Source of the DNA: Deltaproteobacteria bacterium
Lineage (GTDB): Bacteria > Desulfobacterota > Desulfomonilia > UBA1062
Assembly: GCA_029547045.1 (NCBI GenBank)
Contig: JAKPQL010000090.1
Span: 1-64,000, forward strand
Length of the DNA: 64,000 bases
Reading direction: 5' to 3'
The notes beneath the pieces were generated by a model, which was not told the DNA's origin, searched no databases, and saw nothing but the letters and a program-made list of their open reading frames with translations. Positions 8,556 to 16,660 of this stretch are shown here, one piece after another (the first letter of the stretch is position 1; the number at the start of each line of letters is the position of its first letter). The position numbers and the translations under genes are program-made.

Positions 8556-8558
8556 CCA

Positions 8559-9500
8559 TCATTCCACGGGAAGGACCCTCACCTGCTCCCCCACGGGCAG
8601 GGTCCTGACGGCAAGTCCCGATTCGCCTGCAGTGGCGCAGAATTCCGCGAAGCGGCTGGTATACAGGAACGAGAGCCCCTCTCCCAGGGGGTGGAAGAAG
8701 TCGTCGAAGTGGATGGGGATGAGGGTGCGCGCCTTGACCTGCAGCGGCACCTGCGCGAGGTACTCCCCGGTATCCCCCCGCCCGGTGATGCCCAGAAGAA
8801 CCACGTCCGAGCGCACCCCTGCATACATGCCCGTTACAAAGCCCGCGCTCCCGTGGTGCAGGATCGTGCCGCAGGGGTGCGTGATGAGAATGGAAAAGGT
8901 GGTGCCCAGCCTGTAGTCCCCGGCGGGCCGGGGCGGGATCAGGGGCTCCGAAATGGTGCCGGGGTAGGGTACCCTCCCGAACAGGGCGGGCCCGTGGGCG
9001 CTTTCCAGGAAGGTCAGCGTGAAGGCACCGAGCGCCATGGTCCGGCCGGGTTGCACGGTCATGAGCTGCGTCTCGGGCAGGCCTGCGCCAAGGCCGATGT
9101 TGCGGGTGCTCCGCGATCCCACCAGAGGAGCGCCCGTTTCCCTGGCGAAGAAGGGTGCGTCGAGGGCGTGGTCGAAGTGGGAATGGCTCACCACCACGGC
9201 CCGGATGGGGACGGAGCCCGTGCGTGCCACCCACTGGCGGATGAGGTCCCGGTCCGGGTGCAGCTTCATGCCGAAGATCACCCTGCACAGGCCGGACCTG
9301 CTCACGTAGGGGTCGATGAGGATGCCTGTGGTGCCGTCCGATACCAGGACTCCGGCAGTGCCGAGCCAGGTGACGAACACCCCCGGTTCGGCCTGGTTGC
9401 CTGTGGGGAGGAGGTGGGAGCGGTACACGTCCATGGGCGCACAACCGCCCACCGCTGCGGCAAGAATGGGTAGGAGCACGCAGGTCAGGGACCTGTTCAC
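8559..9500 (-). CDS. Metallo-beta-lactamase-fold lipoprotein (UlaG/ComA-like hydrolase)
   Basis: A 313-residue exported lipoprotein. The signal peptide ends in a lipobox (AAAVGGC, Cys at about 20). The mature part shows VTWLGTAGVLVSDG and the zinc motif VVSHSHFDHALD (HxHxDH, about 103-108). Later His-containing segments are LESAHGP and LIPIHFDDF. This is the beta-lactamase_2/UlaG-like class of metal-dependent hydrolases. Relatives act on phosphodiesters, lactones or N-acyl-phosphatidylethanolamines, and the substrate here is unknown. It is probably anchored in the outer or inner membrane facing the periplasm. It is monocistronic and convergent with the AtpZ-like unit. Confidence 0.82.
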   Translation of the reverse strand: MNRSLTCVLLPILAAAVGGCAPMDVYRSHLLPTGNQAEPGVFVTWLGTAGVLVSDGTTGILIDPYVSRSGLCRVIFGMKLHPDRDLIRQWVARTGSVPIRAVVVSHSHFDHALDAPFFARETGAPLVGSRSTRNIGLGAGLPETQLMTVQPGRTMALGAFTLTFLESAHGPALFGRVPYPGTISEPLIPPRPAGDYRLGTTFSILITHPCGTILHHGSAGFVTGMYAGVRSDVVLLGITGRGDTGEYLAQVPLQVKARTLIPIHFDDFFHPLGEGLSFLYTSRFAEFCATAGESGLAVRTLPVGEQVRVLPVE

Positions 9501-9558
9501 GCAGGGTGCCTCATGGGGTGCATGATATGGGAATATCCGGCGTGAAGCAATGAAAGCG

Positions 9559-9759
9559 TCACTGGCTCAGCTTGATCTCCACGGAGTAGGAACCGGATGG
9601 AGTCTGGAGGATCTCCATGTGCAGGCCGATGTCCTTCATGCGCATGTCCGTGGATTCCACGACCTCCTGGATGTCCTTGATGCACTGGACGAGCAGGTGC
9701 AGGACCCTTTTCCGTGTCTGCTCGATGGTGGAACGCCTTGCTTCCAGATGGCTTGTCAT
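9559..9759 (-). CDS. Small cytosolic hypothetical protein
   Basis: A 66-residue protein rich in charged residues, with an apparent long helix (RRSTIEQTRKRVLHLLVQCI) followed by a likely beta-hairpin (GLHMEILQTPSGSYSVEIKL). The track start at 9804 lacks an SD, whereas the ATG at 9759 follows GAGAGGATGAACCC. I do not recognise the family. The gene sits alone between the MBL-fold lipoprotein and the lipocalin, on the same strand as both. Confidence 0.5.
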   Translation of the reverse strand: MTSHLEARRSTIEQTRKRVLHLLVQCIKDIQEVVESTDMRMKDIGLHMEILQTPSGSYSVEIKLSQ

Positions 9760-9957
9760 GGGTTCATCCTCTCGCACAACGCCCGGTGTCTCATGCTCGA
9801 TCATGCCGGTCCCATTGTCCTGGATGCGCTCACCCGTGTGCCGGCAGAAAACAGCAACAAGAAATCGTCTCCGCTGTCTGACGGGGGAGATTGCACAACA
9901 TATGCCAGATAAAACAAATGGAATATCAAAGACATGACGGACAGCGGTGTTGCAAGT

Positions 9958-10491
9958 TTACCACGGCTGGTCGCAAGACGGACCATGATCCACAAGGATC
10001 AGCTTGCCGGTGTCGAACCCGAGCGCCGCAGCCTTCGCGATGAGGCGGTCCCGCAATGGCCGGTCCATGCGGGGCTGCCGTGCCAGGATCCAGAGATAGG
10101 ACCTGTCGGGCCCGCACACGAGGGCATGCTCGTAGCCCTCGTGATCGAGGTCAAAGACCACGTAGGACCCGTAGAATGGCCCGAAGAAGGAGACCTTCAG
10201 GTATCCCAGGTCCGGCCGATCGACCAAGAACGCCCTGCCTTCGGCCTGCTTCCAGGCCTTTTCCCTTGCAGAGTAGCCGCGGTTCACCACCCTGACCCCG
10301 CCGCCGTCGAGCAGGCTGTACTGCGCCGTCACCCTGCTCAGGCCGCGTTCGAAGGAATGGTCGAGCCTGGCGATCTCGTACCACTGGCCGAGGTACCTCT
10401 CCAGGGCGAAGTTCTCCACAGGCTTCACCCCGTCCGGGATGCCGACGCATCCCGCCAGGAGGAGAACCAGGAGCATTGCAGTCTTTTTCAT
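9958..10491 (-). CDS. blc: Bacterial lipocalin lipoprotein (Blc-like)
   Basis: A 177-residue lipoprotein with signal peptide MKKTAMLLVLLLAGC (lipobox LLAGC). The lipocalin motif is YLGQWYEIARLDHSFERG (GxWY, about residues 34-51). The second conserved stretch is GYLKVSFFGPFYGSYVVFDL, then YLWILARQPRMD near the end. Blc-type lipocalins are outer-membrane lipoproteins that bind lipids such as lysophospholipids. The track start at 10563 has been replaced by the ATG at 10491. The SD is weak (AGGGAGGAAAC). It follows the membrane-protein gene by 10 bases, so the two are co-transcribed. Confidence 0.9.
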   Translation of the reverse strand: MKKTAMLLVLLLAGCVGIPDGVKPVENFALERYLGQWYEIARLDHSFERGLSRVTAQYSLLDGGGVRVVNRGYSAREKAWKQAEGRAFLVDRPDLGYLKVSFFGPFYGSYVVFDLDHEGYEHALVCGPDRSYLWILARQPRMDRPLRDRLIAKAAALGFDTGKLILVDHGPSCDQPW

Positions 10492-10501
10492 GTTTCCTCC
10501 C

Positions 10502-10879
10502 TCATGCCAGGCTGACGGAGACATACACCCCTGCGGCCACGCACCAGGCGTTGATGAACGCATTCAGGATCAGGTCGAGGGTGGAACTTGTATAAACCCC
10601 GTTCTGGATGTTGAAACTGAAGTCGAGCACACCCAGGAAGACCAGCGCGCCGGCGCAGGCGAGGGACAGGCTCCTGCCCGTGGTCTTGCCCTGCCGGAGC
10701 CGGACCGCTGCCGTGATGAGGGCGACGGCCAGGATGGTGTCGGGCAGCCAGAAGGAGTGCTCATAGGCGAGGTAGCACTCGGGCGGGTTCGCGGGGGCCA
10801 GTCCGATGGTGAAAAAGCCTGCCCAGAACAGGAGCAGCCCCGCGCCGGTGACCAGTTCTATGATGGCCAGGGGCAGCAT
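10502..10879 (-). CDS. Four-helix membrane protein, unknown function
   Basis: A 125-residue protein with four likely transmembrane helices: LAIIELVTGAGLLLFWAGFF, HSFWLPDTILAVALITAAV, LSLACAGALVFLGVLDFSF and LILNAFINAWCVAAGVYVSV. A conserved-looking NxQNGVY motif lies between helices three and four. No family is recognised. It lies 12 bases after the DUF362 gene and 10 bases before the lipocalin gene on the same strand, so it is part of that operon. Confidence 0.7.
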   Translation of the reverse strand: MLPLAIIELVTGAGLLLFWAGFFTIGLAPANPPECYLAYEHSFWLPDTILAVALITAAVRLRQGKTTGRSLSLACAGALVFLGVLDFSFNIQNGVYTSSTLDLILNAFINAWCVAAGVYVSVSLA

Positions 10880-10891
10880 CGCGTGAGGCCC

Positions 10892-12190
10892 CTATACCCT
10901 GAACACGTTCGTGATATTGGCCCTGGTGCCGTGCAGGTGCGCCTCAAGGAGCAGGGCCAGGGACTTGAGCGGGTTCAGGGGCGAGAGCCGTATGGCGGGG
11001 ATCTTCATCATCGTTCCCAGAGCGTCGATGGTCTTTGCCAGGTTGTTGCACCCGGGCGAGACCGTGACGTTGCGCCTGCCCAGCCGCTGCCGCAGCGCGT
11101 GGTACCACTCGGCCATGGCGCAGTCTCCGGCGATGTGCACCCGGCCCGTCACAGCCGCCACCTCTGCCGGGTCGATCCCCTTGCCCATGAGAATCGTGAA
11201 CCCGCCCCTGCCCGCAAAGTCCTGGCCGAACACCTCCAGGACCGCCTCGGTGTTGCGCCTGCACCCCTCCCTGCAGCACATGGTCTTGCCCCGCAGGATG
11301 CGAACTCCCTCGGGGTACTTCTCCAGCAGGTCCCAGGAGAAGTGCTGCTTTCTGGCCTCGAAGAGGTCCCGGTTTTCGATCTCAATGCGATCGAAGTCCT
11401 GTTCGCCGAATCCGTACGCGGCGGCGCACCGCAGGTGCTCAACCTCATCGATGCCGAAGCCCAGGAGTTTCGCACAGGCCACGTCCACGGCCAGGGGGTC
11501 GTCACCGCCGATGATGAGGTTCAGGGGCACCACGCAGGTTCTTTCCTGGGCCAGTGCCGGGTAGTGACCGTAGTTGGTGGCCTCCTGGCCGTCGATGAGG
11601 GTGAAGTCCGGGCGTATGGCTGCGTAGATGTCCGCGATCTTCTGGTGCAGCCTGAAGTTGTGGTCCGGTATGCGGCTTTTCTGGTGCACCAGGCCGAACT
11701 GGTTCTTGATGCCCAGCGTCACCGTGGTCATGGAGTGGCTCTTGAGCTTGGGCACGGAGATGTACAGGTTCCGATCCCGGTTCCTGACGAGGTGCTCGTG
11801 GATGAAGTCCGGTATGGCTATGAAGGACTGGAGCTTCTCCAGGTACAGGGGCATCTCCGCGGTCTCGTCGAGGTAGACCGGGATGGCGCCGGTCTCCTCG
11901 CACATCCGACGCATGCCCGTGACCTCGAAGACGAGGCGGGTGAAGTTGCCCTGGGTGCTGTTCTCCATGACGTAGACGTTGTGCGCCCCCCCGGCCTTGA
12001 AGTACCTCGCCGCGGCCGAGACCACCTCGGGAGAGGTGTAGACGTGCGGCTTGGAATCGATGCCGTTCACCTTGAGGAACACATCACCCGATGACTTCAG
12101 CAGCGCCCCTGCACCGCCGAAGGCGTCGAACACCCTGTTCACCGCCCTGTCGATGCCCTGCGCCGTATCCTCGAACCGTACCCGTGCCAT
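10892..12190 (-). CDS. DUF362-domain protein (iron-sulfur-type, unknown reaction)
   Basis: A 432-residue protein whose first 280 residues match the DUF362 pattern: SGDVFLKVNGIDSKPHVYTS, a VPKLKSHSMTTVTLGIKNQFG motif (about 155-175), DGQEATNYG and GGDDPLAVDVACAKLLGF. The C-terminal third is Cys-rich (CCREGCRRN, GDCAMAEW, SPGCNN) and could bind a metal or Fe-S cluster. DUF362 proteins are common in anaerobes, and their reaction is not settled. The SD AAGGAGGACAC precedes the ATG. It lies 9 bases after the esterase gene and 12 bases before the membrane-protein gene. Confidence 0.85.
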   Translation of the reverse strand: MARVRFEDTAQGIDRAVNRVFDAFGGAGALLKSSGDVFLKVNGIDSKPHVYTSPEVVSAAARYFKAGGAHNVYVMENSTQGNFTRLVFEVTGMRRMCEETGAIPVYLDETAEMPLYLEKLQSFIAIPDFIHEHLVRNRDRNLYISVPKLKSHSMTTVTLGIKNQFGLVHQKSRIPDHNFRLHQKIADIYAAIRPDFTLIDGQEATNYGHYPALAQERTCVVPLNLIIGGDDPLAVDVACAKLLGFGIDEVEHLRCAAAYGFGEQDFDRIEIENRDLFEARKQHFSWDLLEKYPEGVRILRGKTMCCREGCRRNTEAVLEVFGQDFAGRGGFTILMGKGIDPAEVAAVTGRVHIAGDCAMAEWYHALRQRLGRRNVTVSPGCNNLAKTIDALGTMMKIPAIRLSPLNPLKSLALLLEAHLHGTRANITNVFRV

Positions 12191-12199
12191 GTGTCCTCC

Positions 12200-13150
12200 T
12201 TAGCGAGATGGGGCCTCGAAGAATGCCCACATTTCCTGGGCGATCTCGAAATCCCTGCAGGTCCTGCCCACGATGAACAGCGGCAGGTACTGGGTCCCGC
12301 CCGGGATGGTGTGGCCCCCGCCGTGGACGATGTAGTGCCGCACCCCGGAAGAACCCCATTCGAGGCGCTCCACGGTGCAGCCGTCTCCCGGGTCCGTATC
12401 CGGCAGCATCACCATGTCGGGCCGCCTGACGCGGTCTTCGGCCCTCAGCCACGACCGCGCAGACTCCAGAGATGACATCACCTCCCCCTTGGAGAAGACC
12501 CAGAGCAGCCTCACCGTGCCGCCCTCGAAGGGGTTGATGGGGTCTTCGGTGCCGTTTACGATCATCACCTTCACCCCGGTCCTTGCGGCAGGGCACTTCG
12601 ACTGGGAGGGCACCGGCATGCAGGCGCCCATGGCCGCGATGCCGCGGATCTTGTCCGGCATTTCGGAGGCGAGGCGGAAGCACATGTGGCCGCCGTTGGA
12701 GAGGCCCGCCAGGTAGACCCGGTCCGGGCTGATGTGGTTTTTCTCCCTGCAGGTGTCAATGAGGGCCGTGATGAATCCCACGTCGTCCATGTTGAGCTCG
12801 TGGGCCTTGTCCTTGGGCACAGTGCGGCAGTCGTTCCAATGCTTGTCGTGGCCGTCCGGGTAGACCACCATGCACTTCACCCGGTCCGCAAGGCGGTCGA
12901 ACTGGCCGCCGCTCTGCTCGCGCACCTTCTGGCCGGTTCCCAGGGAGCCGTGCAGGACGATGAGGAGCGCCGCAGACTCCGGCAGGTTTGCTGGCGTATA
13001 GGTCAGGTAGGTCCGTTCCATGGTGCCGGAGGTGATGCTTTCAGTGGCAGTCCGGCCGGTGAGCTGCGCATCGTCCGCGCGGCAGGTGAGGCCGGTTGCC
13101 ATGGCCGTGCAGAGGAATCCGGCCACGATCAGTGCCAATCGTCTCATCAT
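12200..13150 (-). CDS. Secreted PHB-depolymerase/LpqC-type esterase
   Basis: A 316-residue alpha/beta hydrolase with a Sec signal peptide (RRLALIVAGFLCTAMATGL, then a cleavage region near CRADDAQ). The oxyanion region is LLIVLHGSLGTGQ and the lipase box is LAGLSNGGHMCF (GxSxG, nucleophile Ser). A late GGGHTIPGG segment supplies the catalytic His. This matches the extracellular polyhydroxybutyrate depolymerase and feruloyl-esterase (CE1/LpqC) group. The track ORF starts at 13201, but the ATG at 13150 follows GAGGAGGCAA. It is the first gene of the esterase-DUF362-membrane protein-lipocalin operon. The substrate is unproven. Confidence 0.85.
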   Translation of the reverse strand: MMRRLALIVAGFLCTAMATGLTCRADDAQLTGRTATESITSGTMERTYLTYTPANLPESAALLIVLHGSLGTGQKVREQSGGQFDRLADRVKCMVVYPDGHDKHWNDCRTVPKDKAHELNMDDVGFITALIDTCREKNHISPDRVYLAGLSNGGHMCFRLASEMPDKIRGIAAMGACMPVPSQSKCPAARTGVKVMIVNGTEDPINPFEGGTVRLLWVFSKGEVMSSLESARSWLRAEDRVRRPDMVMLPDTDPGDGCTVERLEWGSSGVRHYIVHGGGHTIPGGTQYLPLFIVGRTCRDFEIAQEMWAFFEAPSR

Positions 13151-13290
13151 TTGCCTCCTCAGCAGGATGTGGGACATTGATGCACAGTGAAACAGGTCCA
13201 TCTAACACCCATTCCCGGCAGAACACAACCGTGAGATGGGGACACTCGAACGGGGTTGACACAAGCTCCGCAGGACACCATACAGGGGAT

Positions 13291-13635
13291 ATGGACTCCG
13301 TGGTAGTCAAGTGCGCCTTCTGCTTCACAAGGCATCTTGTCACCCTGGACGACATCGACACCTGGTCCGTAAGGTGCCGCTGCGGGGCACAGGGCTTCAC
13401 CGAAGACGAAGAGGAGTGCGCGGAGAACCGGCATACGGGGCCGGGCTTCACTGCAAGGCTGTCGGAGACCAGTGACGGGACGCCCATCCTGCTCTGTGAC
13501 CCCCTGGCCGTGTTCGTGGACGAGTGGGCCCGGTGCTGGTACGTGTCCTGGTATATCTTCATGACGGACAGGCCCGGCGGTCCCGGTGGCGTATGGCACC
13601 CGGTTCCCGGCGAGGGCGGAGCGCAGGAGCAGTGA
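13291..13635 (+). CDS. Hypothetical protein with an N-terminal zinc-ribbon-like Cys pattern
   Basis: A 114-residue protein starting MDSVVVKCAFCFTRH. Two CxxC/CxC knuckles (CAFC and RCRCG) about 20 residues apart suggest a small zinc ribbon. The rest is acidic and aromatic (FVDEWARCWYVSWYIFM), with no signal peptide. An AGGGGAT sits just before the ATG and no strong SD is seen. The reading frame looks more protein-like than the antisense ORF 13159..13599. I do not recognise the family. Confidence 0.5.
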   Translation: MDSVVVKCAFCFTRHLVTLDDIDTWSVRCRCGAQGFTEDEEECAENRHTGPGFTARLSETSDGTPILLCDPLAVFVDEWARCWYVSWYIFMTDRPGGPGGVWHPVPGEGGAQEQ

Positions 13636-13651
13636 GCCGGCCCGGTGTCCG

Positions 13652-13837
13652 CTACATGCGTGCCAGTGCCTTCCTGGCGAGTTCCTTGAGCTGGTCCTGG
13701 GTGAAGTAGGGCTTGCCGCCCGCGCCCATGCTCATGAAGCTGGACAGCGAAGTCACCGTGTTCCCCTTGCGCACCACCAGGATGGAGCGGATCTTGCCGA
13801 GGCCTGATCCGTTGTACGCCTCGTCCCCGAGGCCGGC
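13652..13837 (-). pseudogene. C-terminal remnant of an exported-type protein, 5' part missing
   Basis: Reading the minus strand directly behind the pdxR stop gives an uninterrupted 61-codon frame, from GLGDEAYNGS to KELARKALARM and TAG. It looks like a genuine protein C-terminus (IRSILVVRKGNTVTSLSSFM, then GGKPYFTQDQLKELARKAL) but has no plausible start codon or SD of its own. It lies in the same frame as pdxR, separated only by the TGA. The likely explanation is a deletion or rearrangement that joined the 3' end of pdxR to the tail of another gene. The parent family is not identified. Confidence 0.6.
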
Positions 13838-15073
13838 TCAGAACTCGGTGAGACGATGGCCAGTGTGCCCGGCGAGGTAGTCCCGCACCGCCTGTACGGC
13901 GTGTTCGAAGGCGGTCCTTCCCGGCGTCAGGATGGACAGCCTGAGATACTCCGACCACTGGGGGCCGTAGATGTCCCCGGGTGTGACCTTTAATCCGAGG
14001 GAGAGGAGGTTCTCCTGGTGGATGCGGCTGGGCCCGGGCACTCTGAGCCACAGGCAGACGCCCTCGGTCTTCCAGGGCGTGGCCTTGGCCAGGTGCGCCT
14101 GGCGGGCCCTGAGCTCCATCCTGAGCCGCAGCACATGGGCCTTCAGCTCCGAGGACGACAACATGGAGCACAGGCATCGCTGGAGGATGCCCGAGATGGA
14201 GAGGTCGTTGATCTCCTTGAGGTGGAGGATGCTGCCGCTGAGCGCCTCGGGCACCACGGCCAGGCCCAGGCGCAGTCCCGGCCCCAGGATGTTGGAGAAG
14301 CTCTTGATGTACACGACCCGCTCGTGGCGGTCGGCGGATTTCAGCGGCACCATGCCCAGCACCTCGGAGAGCGGGTCGTCTTCCACGATGAGGAAGTCCT
14401 GCTCGGCGGCCATGTCCAGCAGGGCGTTGCGTACCGGGTCCGGCATGGATCTTCCCGTGGGTATGTGGCCCTGGGGCATGGTGTAGAACAGGCGGATCCT
14501 CAAGGGGCGGATCCGCTCCAGGTCCTCCAGGCTCGACAGGTAGGGGACCGGGATCACCGTTGCGCCCAGCGACTCGAAGATCCTCGCCGCGCCACGGTAC
14601 CCCGGGTCCTCCACGGCCACCGCGTCGCCCTGCTTCAGCAGGGCCAGCCCCACCAGGAACAGGGCCTGCTGGGAGCCCGAGGTGATGATGGGCTGACCGT
14701 CCACGCCCAGCTTCCGCAGCCACGCGGCCGACTGCTCCAGGAGCGGAGCGTGGCCGCGGGGCGGGTCGTAGGCCTCGAGCCCCTCCAGGGTCACCCTCAG
14801 GTGCGATGCCGCCCACAGGAGCAGCTCGTCGGGAGGCCTGATGGCGGCCATGTCCGTGATGGACTCGGACAGGCCGTGTGCGACAAAGGTGCCCGAGCCC
14901 TGCCGGCTGATGACCAGCCCCTTGTCCGCGAGGTGCTTGTACACGTTCCTCGCGGTGAGCATGCTGATACGCTCGGTCCGCGCGAGCTCCCGGATCCCGG
15001 GAAGACGCTCCCCGGGCCGCTTTGTCTTCAGGATCTCTCCGGCTATCCTCTCCGCCACTGCGCGGTACCGCAT
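13838..15073 (-). CDS. pdxR: PdxR, MocR-type PLP-dependent transcriptional regulator
   Basis: A 411-residue fusion of an N-terminal GntR winged helix (about 1-70: [20 protein letters not shown], then [14 protein letters not shown]) and a C-terminal fold-type-I aminotransferase-like domain. The PLP-lysine segment is [20 protein letters not shown] (VYIKSFSN). The track ORF starts far upstream at 15412. The ATG at 15073 with CAAGGAGC and the GntR start makes better sense. It is divergent from pdxS, 88 bases away. PdxR proteins activate pdxST when PLP is scarce and repress their own gene, and the arrangement here is the textbook one. Confidence 0.92.
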   Translation of the reverse strand: MRYRAVAERIAGEILKTKRPGERLPGIRELARTERISMLTARNVYKHLADKGLVISRQGSGTFVAHGLSESITDMAAIRPPDELLLWAASHLRVTLEGLEAYDPPRGHAPLLEQSAAWLRKLGVDGQPIITSGSQQALFLVGLALLKQGDAVAVEDPGYRGAARIFESLGATVIPVPYLSSLEDLERIRPLRIRLFYTMPQGHIPTGRSMPDPVRNALLDMAAEQDFLIVEDDPLSEVLGMVPLKSADRHERVVYIKSFSNILGPGLRLGLAVVPEALSGSILHLKEINDLSISGILQRCLCSMLSSSELKAHVLRLRMELRARQAHLAKATPWKTEGVCLWLRVPGPSRIHQENLLSLGLKVTPGDIYGPQWSEYLRLSILTPGRTAFEHAVQAVRDYLAGHTGHRLTEF

Positions 15074-15161
15074 GCAGGTGCTCCTTGACCCAGGGAATAA
15101 TATGTGTAACATTATTTGTATAGTGATTAAAGTGTTATATAACAATAACGCGAGGTGGACA
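15074..15161. promoter_or_regulatory. pdxR-pdxS divergent promoter/operator region
   Basis: This 88-base divergent gap is strongly A+T rich within a GC-rich region. It contains the perfect palindrome TGTTATATAACA (15133-15144) and a related TGTAACATTATT (15104-15115). These half-sites are good candidates for PdxR binding. A TATATAA-rich core also offers -10 elements for both directions. The operator assignment is inferred from position and symmetry. Confidence 0.6.
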
Positions 15162-16055
15162 ATGCACGAGGTGAAGGACAAGGAACGGGGGCTGGTGAAC
15201 AGGGGGCTCGCCCGGATGCTCAAGGGCGGGGTGATCATGGATGTGACCACGCCGGAGCAGGCCCGCATCGCCGAGGAATCAGGCGCCGTGGCCGTCATGG
15301 CCCTGGAGCGGATACCCGCGGACATCCGGCAGCTGGGCGGTGTCGCACGGATGAGCGACCCCGGCGTGATCCGCGCCATCCAGCAGGCGGTGAGCATACC
15401 GGTCATGGCCAAGGTGAGGATCGGCCACTTCGTTGAGGCCCGGGTGCTGGAGGCCCTGCACGTCGACTACATCGACGAGAGCGAGGTCCTCACCCCTGCA
15501 GACGAGGAGCACCACATCGACAAGCGCCAGTTCCGGGTCCCCTTCGTGTGCGGGTGCCGCGACCTGGGCGAGGCGGCGCGCAGGATCGCAGAGGGCGCCA
15601 GCATGATCCGCACCAAGGGCGAGGCGGGAACGGGCAACGTGGTGGAGGCCGTGCGCCACATGCGTGTCCTCATGCGGCAGATCCGCGAACTCTGCAGCCT
15701 CAGGGCCGACGAGGCCGCGGCCTTTGCCAGACAGATCGGGGCGCCCCTCGATGTCCTGCTGGAGATCCGCGAACTCGGGGCCCTGCCCGTGGTGAACTTC
15801 GCCGCAGGGGGCATTGCCACCCCGGCGGATGCGGCCCTCATGATGCAGCTCGGCGCCGACGGGGTGTTTGTGGGCTCGGGCATCTTCAAGTCCGCAGACC
15901 CGGCCAGGCGGGCCAGGGCCGTGGTGGAGGCGGTGGCGCACTGCGACGACCCTGCGTGGGTCGCCAGGGTCTCCGAGGATCTCGGCGAGGCCATGCCGGG
16001 CCTTGAGGTGAGGACCCTGCAGGAGGCCCAGCGCCTGGCGGGCCGGGGGTGGTGA
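15162..16055 (+). CDS. pdxS: PdxS, pyridoxal 5'-phosphate synthase lyase subunit
   Basis: PdxS condenses ribose 5-phosphate, glyceraldehyde 3-phosphate and PdxT-derived ammonia into PLP in the cytoplasm. The 297-residue protein shows [20 protein letters not shown] and [15 protein letters not shown] near the N-terminus. It also has the substrate-lysine segments [13 protein letters not shown] and [15 protein letters not shown], and the phosphate loop [17 protein letters not shown]. The track ORF begins upstream at 14841, but the ATG at 15162 follows GCGAGGTGGACA and gives the standard length. The stop overlaps the pdxT start (TGATG). Confidence 0.96.
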   Translation: MHEVKDKERGLVNRGLARMLKGGVIMDVTTPEQARIAEESGAVAVMALERIPADIRQLGGVARMSDPGVIRAIQQAVSIPVMAKVRIGHFVEARVLEALHVDYIDESEVLTPADEEHHIDKRQFRVPFVCGCRDLGEAARRIAEGASMIRTKGEAGTGNVVEAVRHMRVLMRQIRELCSLRADEAAAFARQIGAPLDVLLEIRELGALPVVNFAAGGIATPADAALMMQLGADGVFVGSGIFKSADPARRARAVVEAVAHCDDPAWVARVSEDLGEAMPGLEVRTLQEAQRLAGRGW

Positions 16056-16660
16056 TGGTCGGCATCCTGGCGCTCCAGGGGGATGTGGCCGAGCATGCGG
16101 CCTGCATGTCCCGCCTCGGCGGAGCGGTACGGGAGGTACGCACGCCCCGGGACTGTGACGGCATCGACGGGCTCATCCTGCCCGGGGGCGAGAGCACGGC
16201 CATGCGCAGGCTCATCGCCTCGGCGGGATTGAGAGAGCCCGTCCGGGGTCTCCTGGCGCAGGGCATGCCGGTGTGGGGGACCTGCGCCGGTGTGGTGCTC
16301 CTTGCCGAAGACGGCGTGTGGCCGTGCCCCGGTCTGAAGGTGGAGCGGAACGCCTACGGACCCCAGCCATTCAGTTCCGTGGTGCGGGCCGAGACCGGGC
16401 TACATGAAGTCGAGACGGAGCTGGTCTTCATCAGGGCGCCCCGGATCCTCGAGGCCCCGGCAGGTGCCCGGGTCCTGTGCCGGGCTGGTGGTGACATCAC
16501 CGCCCTCAGGTGGGAAGCTGTCCTGCTCACCACGTTCCACCCAGAGCTGGTGGAACAGAGTCCCTTCCCGGGGCATTTCCTGGATATGGTGCGTTCCCGC
16601 GCAGGGATCAGGTCTTCTTCCTGTCGAGGGCCTTCTGCAGCTTGTCGCCCAGGGAGCTGA
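16055..16660 (+). CDS. pdxT: PdxT, glutaminase subunit of PLP synthase
   Basis: PdxT hydrolyses glutamine and channels ammonia to PdxS. The protein (201 residues from the ATG at 16055) has ILALQGDVAEHAA, the LPGGESTAM oxyanion region, the nucleophile motif VWGTCAGVVLLA and the catalytic TTFHPELVEQ. The ATG at 16055 overlaps the pdxS stop by one base and is preferred over the two GTG codons just before it. The last 17 codons overlap the end of the convergent S1-like gene by 53 bases. The tail (SSSCRGPSAACRPGS) is shaped by that gene and is unlikely to be functional. Confidence 0.94.
   Translation: MVGILALQGDVAEHAACMSRLGGAVREVRTPRDCDGIDGLILPGGESTAMRRLIASAGLREPVRGLLAQGMPVWGTCAGVVLLAEDGVWPCPGLKVERNAYGPQPFSSVVRAETGLHEVETELVFIRAPRILEAPAGARVLCRAGGDITALRWEAVLLTTFHPELVEQSPFPGHFLDMVRSRAGIRSSSCRGPSAACRPGS

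Noticed and set aside
10439-12094. 551-residue plus-strand ORF
   Set aside because: It lies antisense to the clear DUF362 and membrane-protein genes and has shadow composition rich in Arg, Gly, His and Pro.
13159-13599. 146-residue minus-strand ORF opposite the zinc-ribbon-like protein
   Set aside because: Its composition is typical of a GC-rich antisense shadow. The plus-strand frame has a coherent Cys pattern and a plausible start.
13838-13840. In-frame TGA between pdxR and the following frame as a selenocysteine or readthrough codon
   Set aside because: The pdxR product already has normal MocR length, and no selenocysteine insertion element is seen. The fragment is better explained as a gene remnant.
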